DNA from: AC-32 sp963736055
GTDB taxonomy: Bacteria; Actinomycetota; Thermoleophilia; Gaiellales; Gaiellaceae
Reading direction: 5' to 3'
DNA: 64,000 nucleotides
Assembly (NCBI GenBank): GCA_963736055.1
Contig: CAVTNM010000008.1
Span: forward strand, 1,674,001-1,738,000
Shown here: positions 62,411-64,000 of the stretch, one piece after another
Layout of the letters: each line of letters opens with the position of its first letter
Position numbering within the stretch: position 1 is the stretch's first letter
The notes under the pieces: model-generated
What the model was told of the DNA's origin: nothing
The model's input: the letters and a program-made list of their open reading frames with translations, nothing else
The model's database searches: none
Position numbers and translations under genes: made by a program

Positions 62411-63323
62411 GTGACTGAGGTCGCCGAGGCGGGCTCCTCGCTCCGGGGGGCCCGCCTCCGTCTTTCCGCCGCTCTCTGGCGCCGCCCATGGCTGAAGGCG
62501 GCCGGCCTGCTCGCGCTGCCCGTGCTGGCGTTCGCGGTCGTGTACGTCGGCTCTCTGGCCGCGCTGTTCGTGTCGTCGTTCTGGCAGGTGGACGCCTTCA
62601 CCGGAAAGGTCGTCCACGACTGGACGCTCGACAACTTCAGCACGATCATCCACGACAGCGTCTACCGCCAGATCATCTTGCGGACGATCCTGATGGCCGC
62701 TGCGGTGACGCTCACAGACGCAGTGCTCGCTTTCCCGCTCGCGTACTTCATGGCCAGGGTCGCCCATCGGCACCTCCGGCTGGTGCTGTTCGTGCTCGTG
62801 CTGCTGCCGCTGTGGTCGAGCTACCTCGTCCGGATCTACTCGTGGCGGGTGATCCTGGCGAAGAACGGCGCGCTCAACTGGGCGTTGAACTCGATCGGCC
62901 TGCCGGACGCCGGTCTCGCCTACACGAACACGGCGATGTGGATCGTCTTCTCCTACGTCTGGCTGCCGTTCATGATCCTCCCGGTCTACGCGGCGCTCGA
63001 GCGGATCCCGCAGAACTACATCGAGGCTTCGGGCGACCTCGGCGCCCGCGGCGTGCGGACCTTCCGCAGCGTGATCCTGCCGCTGGCGCTGCCGGGCGTG
63101 ATCGCGGGCTCGATCTTCACGTTCTCGCTCACGCTCGGAGACTTCATCACGCCCGGCCCTGGTCGGAGGCGGCAAGCACAACTTCATCGGGAACGTGGTC
63201 GAGGAGCAGATCGGGATCAACGGGAACGTGCCCTTCGCCGCCGCCCTCGCCAGCGTGCCGCTGCTCGTGATGGGCATCTACCTCGTCGTCGCGAAGCGCC
63301 TGGGGGCGTTCGAGGCGCTGTGA
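62411..63323 (+). CDS. potB: Polyamine-type ABC transporter permease, apparent frameshift
   Basis: About 303 residues result when one C is removed near 63153-63155 (CCC run). The membrane protein has about six helices and the permease EAA loop (ASGDLGARGVRTFRSVILPLALPG). The join reads GDFITPALVGGGKHNFIGNVVEEQIG. Read literally, the frame runs straight into the following permease and out of the window. GTG 62411 is the start. The restored stop TGA overlaps the next GTG. Confidence 0.92.
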
Positions 63324-64000
63324 GCAGGCGCGGCACCCGGATCGGCCTCGCCGTCTGGTCGGTGCTCGTCGTTGCCTTCCTCTGGATCCCGATCCTGATC
63401 ATCATGGTCTACGCCTTCAACGGCTCGGTCCTGCAGACCTGGCCGATCGAGAGCTGGACGCTCCACTGGTTCCGGGAGGCGTGGGACGACCCGGAGGTGC
63501 GCTCCTCGCTCTGGCTGTCGCTCAAGGTCGGGTTCGCCGCCACCGCGATCGCACTCGTGCTCGGCTCCGCTGCCTCGTTCGCCATCCACCGCTTCCAGTT
63601 CTTCGGGCGCGAGGCGATCTCGTTCCTGCTCCTCCTGCCGCTCGCCCTCCCCGGGATCATCACCGGGATGGCCCTGAACTCGTTCTACGTGTTCGCGGGC
63701 GTCTCGTTCTCGATCTGGACGATCGTGATCGGGCACGCCACGTTCTGCGTGGTCGTCGTCTACAACAACGTCCTGGCGCGGCTGCGCCGGACATCGCCGT
63801 CGCTCGTCGAGGCGTCGATGGACCTGGGCGCGGACGGCTGGCAGACCTTCCGATTCGTGATCTGGCCCGTGCTCTCGACCGCGCTCATCGCCGGGGGGCT
63901 GCTGGCGTTCGCGCTCTCGTTCGACGAGGTGATCGTGACGACGTTCACGGCCGGCGCGCAGACGACGCTTCCGATCTTCATCCTGGACAACATCCAGCGC
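63320..64000 (+). CDS. potC: Polyamine-type ABC transporter permease, cut by window end
   Basis: The first 227 residues are present; the gene continues past base 64000. A membrane helix (LAVWSVLVVAFLWIPILIIMVYAFNGS) opens it and the EAA loop reads EASMDLGADGWQTFRFVIWPV. SFDEVIVTTFTAG is the typical late helix of PotC. It overlaps potB by GTGA and completes the transporter operon. Confidence 0.93.
   Translation, partial: MSRRGTRIGLAVWSVLVVAFLWIPILIIMVYAFNGSVLQTWPIESWTLHWFREAWDDPEVRSSLWLSLKVGFAATAIALVLGSAASFAIHRFQFFGREAISFLLLLPLALPGIITGMALNSFYVFAGVSFSIWTIVIGHATFCVVVVYNNVLARLRRTSPSLVEASMDLGADGWQTFRFVIWPVLSTALIAGGLLAFALSFDEVIVTTFTAGAQTTLPIFILDNIQR

Noticed and set aside
62411..64000. A natural fused double permease in the polyamine transporter
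   Set aside because: One extra C in a CCC run explains it; the GTGA junction of two separate permeases is restored when it is removed.

Overview
The window is high-GC, gene-dense DNA from an actinobacterium. Gene order, many GTG/TTG starts and the mix of CAP-domain, zinc-ribbon and small acidic proteins suggest the Thermoleophilia (Gaiellales/Solirubrobacterales-like). That placement is inference from style and synteny; no marker was searched. No phage, plasmid, CRISPR or large biosynthetic cluster is visible, so this reads as an ordinary chromosomal segment with several informal islands. Eight single-base insertions break seven genes (tig, a flippase-like gene, mreC twice, mreD, mrdA, a pilX-like gene, potB). 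All have the same sign and most lengthen a short homopolymer, so they look like sequencing error, and I annotate those genes as whole.

Layout. 1-2.5 kb: end of a sensor kinase lacking the usual phospho-acceptor His, a CheY-like regulator, a MITE-like inverted-repeat element and a CAP protein. 2.5-13 kb: tRNAs (Pro, Gly, Arg, Arg, His, Leu), a zinc-ribbon/cyclase/AAA/TPR signalling protein, a Q/N/T-rich secreted protein, a phosphatase, an AI-2E family exporter, a second CAP protein beside a second copy of the element, and a bicupin. 13-16 kb: tig-clpP-clpX. 16.4-23.3 kb: flippase-like protein, then valS-folC-small proteins-ndk-methyltransferase-maf. 23.3-24.1 kb: a REP-associated tyrosine transposase between two large REP palindromes; a third REP lies at 16.4 kb. 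24.1-30 kb: rod-shape cassette mreB-mreC-mreD-mrdA-rodA. 31-36.7 kb: RNase E/G-rplU-rpmA-obg-nadD-rsfS. 36.7-38.8 kb: PilX-like exported protein. 39-47.7 kb: an aa3-type cytochrome oxidase region with Sco, an orphan response regulator, two cupredoxin-like proteins with altered copper ligands, ctaC-D-E-G, a small membrane protein, ctaB and a sulfocyanin-like lipoprotein. 47.7-52 kb: DNA glycosylase and hyuA-hyuB. 52-60 kb: small secreted and membrane proteins, sucA, a polyproline protein and a diguanylate cyclase. 60.1-64 kb: polyamine-type ABC transporter, cut by the window end.

A pattern that runs through the window is a TANNNT (-10-like) hexamer 6-10 nt before start codons that lack a Shine-Dalgarno sequence, and the same hexamer 9-12 nt before the mature 5' end of the tRNAs. 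This suggests widespread leaderless mRNAs and tRNA transcripts with almost no 5' leader. Together with the MITE-like family and the RAYT/REP set, it is the most interesting signal here.
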